From Oxalobacteraceae bacterium (lineage in GTDB: Bacteria > Pseudomonadota > Gammaproteobacteria > Burkholderiales > Burkholderiaceae_D): a stretch of 64,000 bases of DNA. A model generated the notes under the pieces. The model was not told the DNA's origin. It saw only the letters and a program-made list of their open reading frames with translations, and made no database searches. The stretch spans positions 1 through 64,000 of the forward strand of contig JAUYNR010000022.1 of assembly GCA_030698225.1 (NCBI GenBank), read 5' to 3'. Shown piece after piece: positions 22,909 to 32,425 of this stretch. The translations under genes were made by a program, and so were the position numbers. Numbering within the stretch: the stretch's first letter is position 1; each line of letters begins with the position of its first letter.

Positions 22909-23059
22909 GGCTTTATCCGGCGAATGCGCCTATACTGGCAGTAGTAGATGCGATCTTGCGAAGGCTGTCTCCGCCTGCACATTTTGATATGGGACAAAGC
23001 AGGTCGGCAGACCGTAAGTAAAATCAATCTGGTTCAACTCAACTTTGACAAGGTGCCTT

Positions 23060-23377
23060 ATGAATGCCAATGAAATCAGTACTGAAGGTCGCGACAAAAT
23101 AATGAGCGAGCTGAAAAGTGTCATCAAGGATGCCGAAGAGATGATGAAAAACACCGAACAGCAGGCTGGCGAAGGATTCAAGCTTGCCAAGGCAAAGTTT
23201 GAATCGACGCTGCGCAGTGCGAAGTCCGAACTGGTTCATCTGGAAGAAACCATTGTCGAAAGAGCGAAGGATGCGATGCATACCACCGACGAGTACGTCA
23301 AGGATCATCCGTGGAAATCGGTCGGTCTGGGCGCCTGCGTCGGACTGATCGTCGGCTTGCTGATCGGCCGCAAGTAA
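23060..23377 (+). CDS. DUF883 / ElaB-YqjD family protein
   Basis: Amphipathic helical protein ending DHPWKSVGLGACVGLIVGLLIGRK. Confidence 0.9.
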   Translation: MNANEISTEGRDKIMSELKSVIKDAEEMMKNTEQQAGEGFKLAKAKFESTLRSAKSELVHLEETIVERAKDAMHTTDEYVKDHPWKSVGLGACVGLIVGLLIGRK

Positions 23378-23764
23378 GTGGCGATTGTTGCATCGGCTTC
23401 CCGGCTGGCCGGGACTCTGATCGGCTTGCTGCAAACACGGCTGGAACTGGCCACCGTTGAACTGGAAGAAGAAACCCTGCGCATCTTCTCCTACCTGCTG
23501 TTTGCGCTGGTGGCGATGTGCTGCGTCGGCATGACGATATTGCTGAGCACGCTGTTAATCGTCGTGATCTTTTGGGATACGCACCGGATTGGGGTACTGG
23601 TCGCGTTGATTGCCACCTTCGGTTTGGGTGGCGGCCTGATCATGCTGGCGATACGCAACAATTACCGCAGCAAGCCGAAAATGCTGTCGCACACGCTGTC
23701 GGAACTGAGCAAGGATGTCGAGCGCCTCAATTCCGCCCAGAGTGGCGACGGGGCCTCGCAATGA
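23378..23764 (+). CDS. YqjE / phage holin family membrane protein
   Basis: RLAGTLIGLLQTRLELATVELEEETLR then two TM segments; GTG start right after upstream stop. Confidence 0.85.
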   Translation: MAIVASASRLAGTLIGLLQTRLELATVELEEETLRIFSYLLFALVAMCCVGMTILLSTLLIVVIFWDTHRIGVLVALIATFGLGGGLIMLAIRNNYRSKPKMLSHTLSELSKDVERLNSAQSGDGASQ

Positions 23765-24081
23765 CTTTCTCCGGATTCGCGCTGCTCGCCAGACGCCGGG
23801 CTGAATTGATTGCCCGCAGCACTGCACAGCGCGATGCGCTGTCGGCGCAGTGCCAGTCGCTGGGTCATATGATGTCAACCCTGGACCAAGGGTTTACGCT
23901 GCTGCAGCGCATCAGGAACAACCCCCTCATGATGGCCGGCTTGCTGGTCGGATTGGCGATCATCAAGCCGCGCCGCCTGCTGCCGCTGTTGCGCACCGGC
24001 CTCGTGGCCTGGCAGGCGCTGCGCACAGTCACGCCATTGCTGCACGGCTGGCTGGCGCGCAAAAAACCAGGCGCTCAGTAG
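23761..24081 (+). CDS. YqjK-like protein
   Basis: ATG overlaps YqjE stop; RRRAELIARSTAQRD and a C-terminal TM; synteny with YqjD/E. Confidence 0.7.
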   Translation: MTFSGFALLARRRAELIARSTAQRDALSAQCQSLGHMMSTLDQGFTLLQRIRNNPLMMAGLLVGLAIIKPRRLLPLLRTGLVAWQALRTVTPLLHGWLARKKPGAQ

Positions 24082-24082
24082 C

Positions 24083-24895
24083 TTAGTCGCGCCCCAGCTC
24101 CTCACCCAGCTCCCGGCCCCTGGCGGCAGCCGCCTTCACCGCGCGGATGATGCCGTCCTTGATGCCGCTGGCGTCCATGCTGGCAAGTGCCGCATAAGTC
24201 GTGCCGCCTTTTGACGTGACACGTTCGCGCAATACCGCGACCGGTTCGGTGGACTGCGCGGCCAGTTGCGAAGCGCCGACAAAGGTGGCAATCGCCAGCT
24301 GGTTGCCCTGTTCCGCGCTCAGGCCCAGTTCCTGCGCTGCCTGCTGCATCGCTTCGATGAAATAGAACACATAGGCGGGCCCGCTGCCCGACACTGCGGT
24401 GACGGCGTCGATCTGCGTCTCGTCATCCAGCCAGACGGTGCTGCCTACCGCCAGCATGATGCCGTTGGCGGCATCGCGCTGCGCCGGCGACACGCCCGGC
24501 AGCGCGACCATCCCGGTGATGCCCCGACCGATCAGGGCCGGCGTATTCGGCATGCAGCGCACAATTGCCGCGTGCCCCGCCAGCCAGCGCGACAGGTCCG
24601 GTGCGCGGATGCCGGCGGCAATCGACAGCACCAGTTGCGCCGCCAGATGCGGTCGCAGATGCGAGGCCACGTTGCGCATCTGCTGCGGCTTGACCGCCAG
24701 CACGATCACGTCCGAGCCCGTCACCATCGCATCGATCTCGCTGGATGTGGCGACGCCGAACTGCTGCGCCAGTTTTTCCAGCATAGCCGGATTCGGATCG
24801 ACCACATGGATATCGGCAGCCGCAGTGAATTTGCCTGCCAGACCGCTGATTAACGCTGCAGCCATGTTGCCGCCACCAATAAAGCTGATTTTCAT
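24083..24895 (-). CDS. proC: Pyrroline-5-carboxylate reductase
   Basis: MKISFIGGGNMAAALISGL; VSGSGPAYVFYFIEAMQQAA; ERVTSKGGTT. Confidence 0.95.
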   Translation of the reverse strand: MKISFIGGGNMAAALISGLAGKFTAAADIHVVDPNPAMLEKLAQQFGVATSSEIDAMVTGSDVIVLAVKPQQMRNVASHLRPHLAAQLVLSIAAGIRAPDLSRWLAGHAAIVRCMPNTPALIGRGITGMVALPGVSPAQRDAANGIMLAVGSTVWLDDETQIDAVTAVSGSGPAYVFYFIEAMQQAAQELGLSAEQGNQLAIATFVGASQLAAQSTEPVAVLRERVTSKGGTTYAALASMDASGIKDGIIRAVKAAAARGRELGEELGRD

Positions 24896-24896
24896 A

Positions 24897-25610
24897 TTAA
24901 CTTTCATAAGTACGTTGACCAAAAATTGCCGACCCGACGCGGACAATGGTGGCACCTTCGGCGATCGCTGCCGCCATGTCGGCCGACATTCCGATCGACA
25001 GCATGTCGAGCGCGCAACCCTGTGCATTCAAATCTTCAAACAATTGCCGCAGGCGGCCGAATGACCGGCGCTGCGAATCGAAGTCCGGAGCCGGCTCGGG
25101 GATTGCCATCAGCCCGCGCAGACGCAGGCGCGGCATGGCGGCCACTGCGTGCGCCAGCGCCGCGACTTGCTCGGGTGCGGCACCGCTCTTGCTCGACTCG
25201 CCGCTGATGTTGACCTGCAGGCAGATGTTCAGCGGCGCAAGATGCTGCGGACGCTGGGCGGACAAGCGGCTGGCGATTTTTTCACGCTCGACCGTATGGA
25301 CCCAGTCGAAATGTTCGGCGATGAGCCGGGTCTTGTTGCTCTGGATCGGGCCGATGAAATGCCATTCCGGCGCCGGCAATCGTTCCAGTTGCAGGGCGGC
25401 GCCCACTGCGGCCATCTTGTCCAACGCTTCCTGCAGGTAGTTTTCGCCGAACGCCGTCTGTCCTGCGCGGACCGCTTCCAGCACGGCTGCCGGGCCAAAA
25501 GTCTTCGACACTGCCAGCAGGCGAATACTGTCGGGCTGGCGCGACGCAGCCTGCGCCGCTTGTGCAATGGCGCCCCGAACGGCTTGCAAGTTTTGGCAGA
25601 TTCTGGACAT
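24897..25610 (-). CDS. YggS-family PLP homeostasis protein
   Basis: LLAVSKTFGPAAVLEAVRAGQTAFGENYLQEAL; WHFIGPIQSNK; LSIGMSADMAAAIAEGATIVRVGSAIFG. Confidence 0.94.
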   Translation of the reverse strand: MSRICQNLQAVRGAIAQAAQAASRQPDSIRLLAVSKTFGPAAVLEAVRAGQTAFGENYLQEALDKMAAVGAALQLERLPAPEWHFIGPIQSNKTRLIAEHFDWVHTVEREKIASRLSAQRPQHLAPLNICLQVNISGESSKSGAAPEQVAALAHAVAAMPRLRLRGLMAIPEPAPDFDSQRRSFGRLRQLFEDLNAQGCALDMLSIGMSADMAAAIAEGATIVRVGSAIFGQRTYES

Positions 25611-25698
25611 AATCAATTTGCTGTAAGCGATGCTCGATAGAAACTCTGTTGGAGTGCGCGTTGCAACACTCACTCATTTGCAGGCCAAGGGATTATAA

Positions 25699-26742
25699 AT
25701 GGACATTTCCGAACTGCTTGCATTCTCGGTCAAGAATAATGCATCCGACTTGCATCTATCGGCCGGCATGCCGCCGATGATTCGCGTGCATGGCGACGTG
25801 CGGCGGATCAACCTGCCGGCGATGGATCACTCCGAAGTGCACAACATGCTGTACGACATCATGAACGATGGCCAGCGCAAAAACTACGAAGATCACCTCG
25901 AATGCGATTTTTCGTTCGAGATACCGGGCCTGGCACGGTTTCGGGTCAATGTCTTCAATCAGGGGCGCGGCGCTGCTGCGGTGCTGCGCACGATTCCATC
26001 CAAAGTGCTGTCGCTGGAACAACTCAATGCACCGAAAATCTTTACCGAGCTGTCCATGAAACCGCGCGGGCTGGTGCTGGTGACAGGGCCGACCGGCTCC
26101 GGCAAATCGACCACGCTGGCGGCCATGGTCAACCATGTCAACGAGAATGAGTATGCGCACATTCTGACGGTCGAAGACCCGATCGAATTCGTGCATGACT
26201 CGAAGAAATGCCTGATCAACCAGCGCGAAGTCAACACCCATACGCACTCGTTCAGCAATGCGCTGCGCTCGGCGCTGCGGGAAGATCCGGACGTGATCCT
26301 GGTGGGCGAGTTGCGCGACCTGGAAACCATCCGGCTGGCCCTGACCGCAGCCGAAACCGGCCACCTGGTGTTCGGCACGCTGCATACTTCGTCGGCGGCC
26401 AAGACCATAGACCGTATCGTCGACGTGTTCCCGGCCGAAGAAAAGGAAATGGTGCGCTCGATGCTGTCGGAATCGCTGCAGGCGGTCATTTCACAAACGC
26501 TGCTCAAGACCAAGGACGGCAGCGGCCGCGTCGCCGCGCATGAAATCATGCTCGGCACGCCGGCGATCCGCAACCTGATCCGCGAAGGCAAGGTCGCGCA
26601 AATGTACTCCGCGATCCAGACCGGCAACAGCATCGGCATGCAGACGCTGGACCACAACCTGACCGAACTGGTGCGGCGCAACGCGATCTCCGCCAGCGCC
26701 GCCCGCGCGGCGGCAAAGTCGCCGGAAAACTTCCCCGGATAA
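25699..26742 (+). CDS. pilT: Type IV pilus retraction ATPase PilT
   Basis: MDISELLAFSVKNNASDLHLSAGMPPMIRVHGD; GPTGSGKSTTLAAM; AIRNLIREGK. Confidence 0.95.
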   Translation: MDISELLAFSVKNNASDLHLSAGMPPMIRVHGDVRRINLPAMDHSEVHNMLYDIMNDGQRKNYEDHLECDFSFEIPGLARFRVNVFNQGRGAAAVLRTIPSKVLSLEQLNAPKIFTELSMKPRGLVLVTGPTGSGKSTTLAAMVNHVNENEYAHILTVEDPIEFVHDSKKCLINQREVNTHTHSFSNALRSALREDPDVILVGELRDLETIRLALTAAETGHLVFGTLHTSSAAKTIDRIVDVFPAEEKEMVRSMLSESLQAVISQTLLKTKDGSGRVAAHEIMLGTPAIRNLIREGKVAQMYSAIQTGNSIGMQTLDHNLTELVRRNAISASAARAAAKSPENFPG

Positions 26743-26792
26743 CTCTTAAATAACGGCATCTATTCAGCCTGCTAGTTAACGACTGCCTGAGT

Positions 26793-26880
26793 TCCCTCTC
26801 CCCAACCCTCTCCCGCACGCGGGAGAGGGAGCTTTTACTCCTCTCTCCCACTTGTGGGAGAGAGGCCGGGAGAGAGGGAG
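26793..26880. repeat. Double-hairpin CTCTCCC repeat
   Basis: CCTCTCCCGCACGCGGGAGAGG followed by CTCTCTCCCACTTGTGGGAGAGAG; inverted relative to the 33567-33657 copy. Confidence 0.9.
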
Positions 26881-26934
26881 GTGGCGATCCAAAGCGGGCT
26901 GATTAGTTACGAAACAACCCTCTGAAGGTAAACC

Positions 26935-28071
26935 ATGGAACGCGAACAAGCCACCAAATTCATGCACGAATTGCTGCGACTGATGGTCAGCAAGAACGGC
27001 TCCGACCTGTTCATCACCGCCGATTTCCCGCCTGCATTCAAGATCGACGGCAAGATCCTGCCGGCCTCCAACCAATCCCTGAACGCCGCCCACACGGTCG
27101 AACTGGCGCACGCGATCATGAGCGACAAGCAGGCTGCATCGTTCGAAGCCACCAAGGAATGCAATTTCGCCATCAGTCCGGGCAATCTCGGCCGTTTCCG
27201 CGTCTCGGCCTTCGTGCAACAGGGCCATGTCGGCATGGTGTTGCGTACCATTACCGGCAAGATTCCAAGCTTTGAAGAACTGGGCCTGCCGGAAAACCTG
27301 AAGGAAGTCGCTATGGCGCAGCGCGGACTGGTGATCCTGGTCGGCGGAACCGGATCGGGCAAGTCCAGCAGCCTGGCGGCCATGATCGGCCACCGCAACG
27401 AGAACAGCTACGGACACATCATCACGATCGAGGATCCGGTCGAATATGTGCATCCGCACAAGAATTGCATCGTCACCCAGCGCGATGTCGGCCTGGATAC
27501 CGAAAGCTGGGGCGTCGCGCTGAAAAATGCGCTGCGCCAGGCCCCGAACGTGATCCAGATCGGTGAAATCCGCGACCGCGAAACCATGGATTTCGCCATC
27601 GCATTTGCCGAAACCGGCCATCTGTGCCTGGCGACCCTGCATTCGAATAACGCCAATCAGGCGCTCGACCGGATCATCAACTTCTTCCCGGAAGAGCGTC
27701 GTCACCAGCTGTTGATGGATCTGTCGCTGAACCTGAAGGCCATCATCTCGCAACGTCTGATTCCGCTGCGCGACACCAAGGGGCGCTGCGTGGCGGTTGA
27801 AATCATGCTCAATTCGCCGCTGATCGCCGAGCACATCTTCAAGGGCCATGTGCACGAAATCAAGGATGTGATGAAGCGCTCGAACGAGATCGGCATGAAG
27901 ACCTTCGACCAGGCGCTGTTCGACTTGTACGAGGCGGGCAATATCTCGTATGAAAATGCGCTGCGCTTTGCCGATTCGGTCAACGATCTGCGGCTGGCGA
28001 TCAAGCTTGACAGCAAGGATGCCAAGGGCCGCGACCTCAATGCAGGCACCGAGCACATGGGAATTGTCTAG
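26935..28071 (+). CDS. pilU: Type IV pilus ATPase PilU
   Basis: PilT paralogue: LRLMVSKNGSDLFITADFPPAFKIDGK; GGTGSGKSSSLAAM; adjacent to pilT. Confidence 0.93.
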   Translation: MEREQATKFMHELLRLMVSKNGSDLFITADFPPAFKIDGKILPASNQSLNAAHTVELAHAIMSDKQAASFEATKECNFAISPGNLGRFRVSAFVQQGHVGMVLRTITGKIPSFEELGLPENLKEVAMAQRGLVILVGGTGSGKSSSLAAMIGHRNENSYGHIITIEDPVEYVHPHKNCIVTQRDVGLDTESWGVALKNALRQAPNVIQIGEIRDRETMDFAIAFAETGHLCLATLHSNNANQALDRIINFFPEERRHQLLMDLSLNLKAIISQRLIPLRDTKGRCVAVEIMLNSPLIAEHIFKGHVHEIKDVMKRSNEIGMKTFDQALFDLYEAGNISYENALRFADSVNDLRLAIKLDSKDAKGRDLNAGTEHMGIV

Positions 28072-28113
28072 GCCGCATAGGAAGTGTAAAAACCGTGTTA
28101 TGCGGTTGCCGAT

Positions 28114-29127
28114 TCAGTGCAGTTCCAGCGTCATGTGCACCATGGTCTGATTCAGCAGTTGATAGGCCACTTCACCGAATGTCATCGGGCCGATGACATT
28201 TCCGGTGTGCTTGCCTTCGAGTTCGGAGTGCAGATAATTCAGGATGCAATTGCAGGAGAAACTGGCCTCGGGCAAGCTGGCGCTGGCGTGCGCGAATGCG
28301 GTTTCATAGCTGCCGCCAAATGGGCGTGCGAGCAGGTATTCGACATGCGGGAATACCGGGCCGTAGAATTCAACCTTGCCATCGGTATCACTGATGGATT
28401 TGAAGCTGACGTTGATACTGGCGCCGTTGTAGTCGGCTACCAGGGGCAGGCGCGTGTCATGACCGATGGCCTTCAGATATTGCGCAAACGGGGTGGGCCG
28501 CCCATTGATGATGCATGAGGACGCTTCGAAGCCGCTTTCTTCAAACTGCATCACATCGCCGCAGCCCTGGCTGAACAGGTTGACGATGTTGACGTTGACG
28601 CTGATATTGTCCGGCAACGGCACGTGAAGCACTACCGCCCGGTTCTCCAGCAATGCGCCAGTACGGCCATCGACGACTTTCGGAACCCGGATGCCGGTGT
28701 CGTCCAGGTGCATGCCCGAAATCCAGCCGACGATCGGTTTGATATACATGTCGTCGTACATCGGTGCATTTTTTGCGTAATCGAAATGCATTTGCGAAAA
28801 AGCCGGCAGTATGATCAGGCTGAAGCCATTGTCCGGTGCATCGGTGCAGACTTGCGGCAGATGTTCCGGATCGTACTGCGCGATGCGCGGCTTCAAACCC
28901 TCATCCGCATCCATAGCGGTAACGAAGACATGCTTGCGGGTTGTGCTGCCGCCATCCTGCGCCATGAAATAGGGTATGGTGCCGCCAATCCAATTCCCTC
29001 TCGGCAGGCCGGCCAGCACCGACTCGTCGCCTGCGATGGCAAGAGTGGCTCCGCTTTGTATCAGCGTCGCCGCAGTATGCGTGTCGACCAGCGCCTGGCG
29101 CAATGCATTCATATGTTCCCTCTTCAT
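28114..29127 (-). CDS. Uncharacterised conserved protein (resembles family annotated as DUF6976, from memory)
   Basis: GDESVLAGLPRGNWIGGTIPYFMAQDGG; complete ORF; 4-bp ATGA overlap with upstream gene. Confidence 0.6.
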   Translation of the reverse strand: MKREHMNALRQALVDTHTAATLIQSGATLAIAGDESVLAGLPRGNWIGGTIPYFMAQDGGSTTRKHVFVTAMDADEGLKPRIAQYDPEHLPQVCTDAPDNGFSLIILPAFSQMHFDYAKNAPMYDDMYIKPIVGWISGMHLDDTGIRVPKVVDGRTGALLENRAVVLHVPLPDNISVNVNIVNLFSQGCGDVMQFEESGFEASSCIINGRPTPFAQYLKAIGHDTRLPLVADYNGASINVSFKSISDTDGKVEFYGPVFPHVEYLLARPFGGSYETAFAHASASLPEASFSCNCILNYLHSELEGKHTGNVIGPMTFGEVAYQLLNQTMVHMTLELH

Positions 29128-29888
29128 TGGTATTGGTTGAGCTGGCTCAATTCATGGCTGAGGACGCGCTCGTGCCGTTCGACGTAGCGATGCAATTCGC
29201 GCAGTTTCATCAGCTTCACATCATCGCTTTGTTGCAGGCTCACCTGCTGGCGCAGCTTGGCAAGCAGCAGTTGAAAGCCCAGCGTCTTGATCTGGATATT
29301 CAGGGTACCGGTAATGAGATTCTCCCAGACCGGATCGCACATGTCAGGCACCGTGCCGGCCGCTCCCGGCGGCACCGATACGCCGACATCCTTCAGTTTG
29401 CGGTGCGCGACAGGGGCGTATTCGAAATGCAGCAAACCGTTGTCCAGTGCGTATTTGAATTTCCACAGATCGGTAAATGAGAGTTTCAACACATCGCAGA
29501 TCAGCTGCATGTCCAGCCCTTCCATCAGGAACTGGAAGACTTTCCGCGCCAGCCGGTTGGAAAATGGCATATCCGGCGCTCCGAACCAGGGCAGGTCGCG
29601 GTGGCTGGCATCAAGCTGCTCCTGGGTATGGATGAAACATGCGTAATCCATGCAGTCGAGATGGCGCCAGCGCTGGTCCGCTGCGCCGGCCGGGCTGGCG
29701 GCGGCCTGGACCGCCTTGACGCCGAACCATCCGCGCTTCTGTACCACCTGCGGTGCTTGGCCCGTCACCCAGACGTGGATGCTCTTCGATATATGGTCAA
29801 TGCTGTATTGGCTTGCCCGCCATGGAGACTGCAGGCCGGCTGCCAGTCCGAAAAGTTCTGCGATATCGGGCGATTGGGATGTTTGCAT
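29124..29888 (-). CDS. Protein related to the N-terminal region of ISL3-family transposases, without catalytic domain
   Basis: ELFGLAAGLQSPWRASQYSIDHISKSIHVWV...QRWRHLDCMDYACFIHT...LPWFGAPDMPFSNRLARKVFQFL follows the ISL3 N-terminal layout; no DDE domain follows. Confidence 0.55.
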   Translation of the reverse strand: MQTSQSPDIAELFGLAAGLQSPWRASQYSIDHISKSIHVWVTGQAPQVVQKRGWFGVKAVQAAASPAGAADQRWRHLDCMDYACFIHTQEQLDASHRDLPWFGAPDMPFSNRLARKVFQFLMEGLDMQLICDVLKLSFTDLWKFKYALDNGLLHFEYAPVAHRKLKDVGVSVPPGAAGTVPDMCDPVWENLITGTLNIQIKTLGFQLLLAKLRQQVSLQQSDDVKLMKLRELHRYVERHERVLSHELSQLNQYQ

Positions 29889-30052
29889 ACCGGCAGTTCT
29901 CCATGGGTGTATTAGCGAAAACACCACAGCAACAAGCATGCCTGCGCAAAGAAACCGTCGGAACTGATGGAATTGCCTGCCGCAGATTGCTGGTATGAAA
30001 CATTTGGGAACGATTCAATTCTCGAAGTGTTCAGAAAGCAAACACCTTGCGA

Positions 30053-30778
30053 CTATATGAGCCCCAGCAATTTCAGCGCCAACGGCAGCAGCAAGGCGGT
30101 CAGCAGTCCGGCCAGCCCCATCGCCAATCCGGCAAAAGCGCCCATTTGCTCGCTCACCTGGAACGCCCTTGCGGTGCCGATGCCGTGCGCGGTGACGCCG
30201 AGTGCAAAGCCGCAGGTGCTGGCATCGGTGATATTCATCAGCTTCAGGACGCTGCGCGCCATCACCGCGCCGAGCACCCCGGTCACCATCACCAGCACTG
30301 CGGTGAGCGACGGCAGGCCGCCGATTTTCTCTGCAACTCCCATCGCAATGGCCATCGTCACCGATTTCGGCGCGACCGAAAGAATCGTTGCCGGCGATGC
30401 GCCCAGCCAGTGCGCGACCGCCATTGCAGTGGCAATTGCCGCAGCCGAGCCGACGATGGCCCCGACCAGCAATGCAAACCAGTCGCGCCTGAGTTTCGCA
30501 ATTTGCTGGTAGAGCGGGATCGCCAGCGCCACCGTGACCGGCCCCAGCAGGAAATGCACGAACTGCGCGCCATCGAAATAGGTATTGTAGGAAGTGCCGG
30601 TCAGGCTCAGCACCAGTACGATCAATGCCACTGCAATCGCCACCGGATTGGCCAGCGGATTGAATTTGGTCCGGGCATAGATCGCAAACGCGATCTGGTA
30701 GGCCAGCAGCGTCGCGGTCAGCCATAGCAACGGCGACGCCGCCAGATAGACCCAGACCTCACCCATCTTCGGCGTCAT
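30053..30778 (-). CDS. lrgB: LrgB/CidB family membrane protein
   Basis: FLLGPVTVALAIPLYQQIAKLRRDW; KSVTMAIAMGVAEKIGG; GTAHGIGTARAF-type motif. Confidence 0.92.
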   Translation of the reverse strand: MTPKMGEVWVYLAASPLLWLTATLLAYQIAFAIYARTKFNPLANPVAIAVALIVLVLSLTGTSYNTYFDGAQFVHFLLGPVTVALAIPLYQQIAKLRRDWFALLVGAIVGSAAAIATAMAVAHWLGASPATILSVAPKSVTMAIAMGVAEKIGGLPSLTAVLVMVTGVLGAVMARSVLKLMNITDASTCGFALGVTAHGIGTARAFQVSEQMGAFAGLAMGLAGLLTALLLPLALKLLGLI

Positions 30779-31107
30779 TTTTGCAAACTCTTGACGACCG
30801 CGGCAGTGACCACGATCGACACCACGGTGCTGGCCAGCAGCGCCGCAGCAATCGGCAGCCATTCGGCGGCAACCCGCTGGAAATGCACCATGATGCCGAC
30901 GCCGGCCGGCACGAACAGCAACGACAGGTGGCGCAGCAGCCCAAGCGAGGTCGGTGCCAGCGCTGCGATCGCATCATCTTTCAGCAACAGATACACGAAC
31001 AGCAGCACCATGCCGATCACAGGCCCCGGCACCGGCAGCGACAACGCGTAGGCCAGCCCCTCCCCCAAGGTTTGAAACACCAGCAGGGTAGCAAAGGTAT
31101 TGATCAT
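30775..31107 (-). CDS. lrgA: LrgA/CidA family membrane protein
   Basis: LPVPGPVIGMVLLFVYLLL; LLFVPAGVGIM; overlaps lrgB start by 4 bp. Confidence 0.9.
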   Translation of the reverse strand: MINTFATLLVFQTLGEGLAYALSLPVPGPVIGMVLLFVYLLLKDDAIAALAPTSLGLLRHLSLLFVPAGVGIMVHFQRVAAEWLPIAAALLASTVVSIVVTAAVVKSLQK

Positions 31108-31119
31108 CGCGGATGCTCC

Positions 31120-31173
31120 GTAGTGCAGGCCTCCGTGCCTGCGGCCCGGTGCAGGCACGGAGGCCTGCACTAC
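31120..31173. repeat. GTAGTGCAGGCCTC palindrome, copy 2
   Basis: GTAGTGCAGGCCTCCGTGCCTGC-GGCCCGGT-GCAGGCACGGAGGCCTGCACTAC; overlaps glcF stop codon. Confidence 0.9.
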
Positions 31174-32402
31174 TTAATGTTGCGCAATGCGCTGTCGATC
31201 AGTTCGATCCAGTGCCGTACCGGGGTTGCAGTGCCCGACTGCAGATGCGTGATGCAGCCGATATTGGCCGATACGATCAGCTCAGGCTCGCTTGCCTGCA
31301 GGTTGGCGAGCTTGTTGTCGCGCAATTGGTAGGACAGCGCCGGCTGCAACACCGAATAGGTGCCGGCGGAACCGCAGCACAGGTGGCTGTCGGCGCACAG
31401 CGACACATCGACGCCGGCCGCGCGCAGCAGGCCTTCGACCTTGCCGCGGATTTGCTGGCCGTGCTGCAGCGTGCAGGGCGGATGATAGGCGACCCGCTGA
31501 TTGATCTTGCCATCGAGCTTTCGCAGCAGTTCGGCCTCGAAATCGGGCAGAATTTCGCTCAGGTCCCGGGTCAGCGCAGAAATCCGCTGTGCCTTTTCCG
31601 CATAGGCCGGGTCGGCTGCCAGCAAATGGCCGTACTCCTTGACCGTCACGCCGCAGCCGGAGGCTGTCATCACGATCGCTTCCACACCCGCCTCCACCAG
31701 CGGCCACCAGGCATCGACATTGCGCCGCATGTCGTCGAGGCCGCCGGCCTGGTCGTTCAGGTGGTAGCGCACCGCACCGCAGCAACCGGCCTTCGGCGCC
31801 ACCACCAGTTGCACGCCGAGCGCGTCGAACACGCGCGCGGCCGCAGTATTGATGTTGGGCGACATCGATGGCTGCACGCAGCCTTCGAGCAGCAGCATTT
31901 TGCGCGCATGCACCGCAGTCGGCCGGCGCCCGGCCGATTGGGCAACCGGCACCTTGTTTTGCAGCGCCTTCGGCAGCAACGGCCGCAGCAACTGGCCGGT
32001 CTTCATCGCCGGCGAGAACAGCCAGCGGCGCGGCAACAGTTCCTTCAACGCTGTGCGCAGCAGCCGTTGCGAGAGCGGGCGCGGCACCCGGTCCTCGACG
32101 ATCTTGCGCCCGATATCGACCAGGCGGCCGTATTGCACCCCCGACGGACAGGTGGTTTCGCAATTGCGGCAGGTCAGGCAGCGGTCCAGATGCGACTGCG
32201 TCTTGGCGCTGACCTGCTTGCCTTCCAGCACCTGCTTGATCAGATAGATGCGGCCGCGCGGACCGTCGAGCTCGTCGCCCAGCAGCTGGTAGGTCGGACA
32301 GGTCGCGGTGCAGAAACCGCAGTGGACGCAGCTGCGCAGAATCGCATCGGCTTCCTGGCCTTCGCGGGTGTTTCTAATGAAGTCGGCAAGATTGGTTTGC
32401 AT
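31170..32402 (-). CDS. glcF: Glycolate oxidase iron-sulfur subunit
   Basis: CVHCGFCTATCPTYQ, CLTCRNCETTCPSGVQYG, CCG motifs. Confidence 0.94.
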   Translation of the reverse strand: MQTNLADFIRNTREGQEADAILRSCVHCGFCTATCPTYQLLGDELDGPRGRIYLIKQVLEGKQVSAKTQSHLDRCLTCRNCETTCPSGVQYGRLVDIGRKIVEDRVPRPLSQRLLRTALKELLPRRWLFSPAMKTGQLLRPLLPKALQNKVPVAQSAGRRPTAVHARKMLLLEGCVQPSMSPNINTAAARVFDALGVQLVVAPKAGCCGAVRYHLNDQAGGLDDMRRNVDAWWPLVEAGVEAIVMTASGCGVTVKEYGHLLAADPAYAEKAQRISALTRDLSEILPDFEAELLRKLDGKINQRVAYHPPCTLQHGQQIRGKVEGLLRAAGVDVSLCADSHLCCGSAGTYSVLQPALSYQLRDNKLANLQASEPELIVSANIGCITHLQSGTATPVRHWIELIDSALRNIK

Positions 32403-32425
32403 GGTGGTCCGTCAAGTCACTACTT

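Noticed and set aside
29124-29888. Active ISL3 insertion sequence
   Set aside because: No catalytic DDE domain and no flanking terminal inverted repeats noticed; treated as exapted domain instead.
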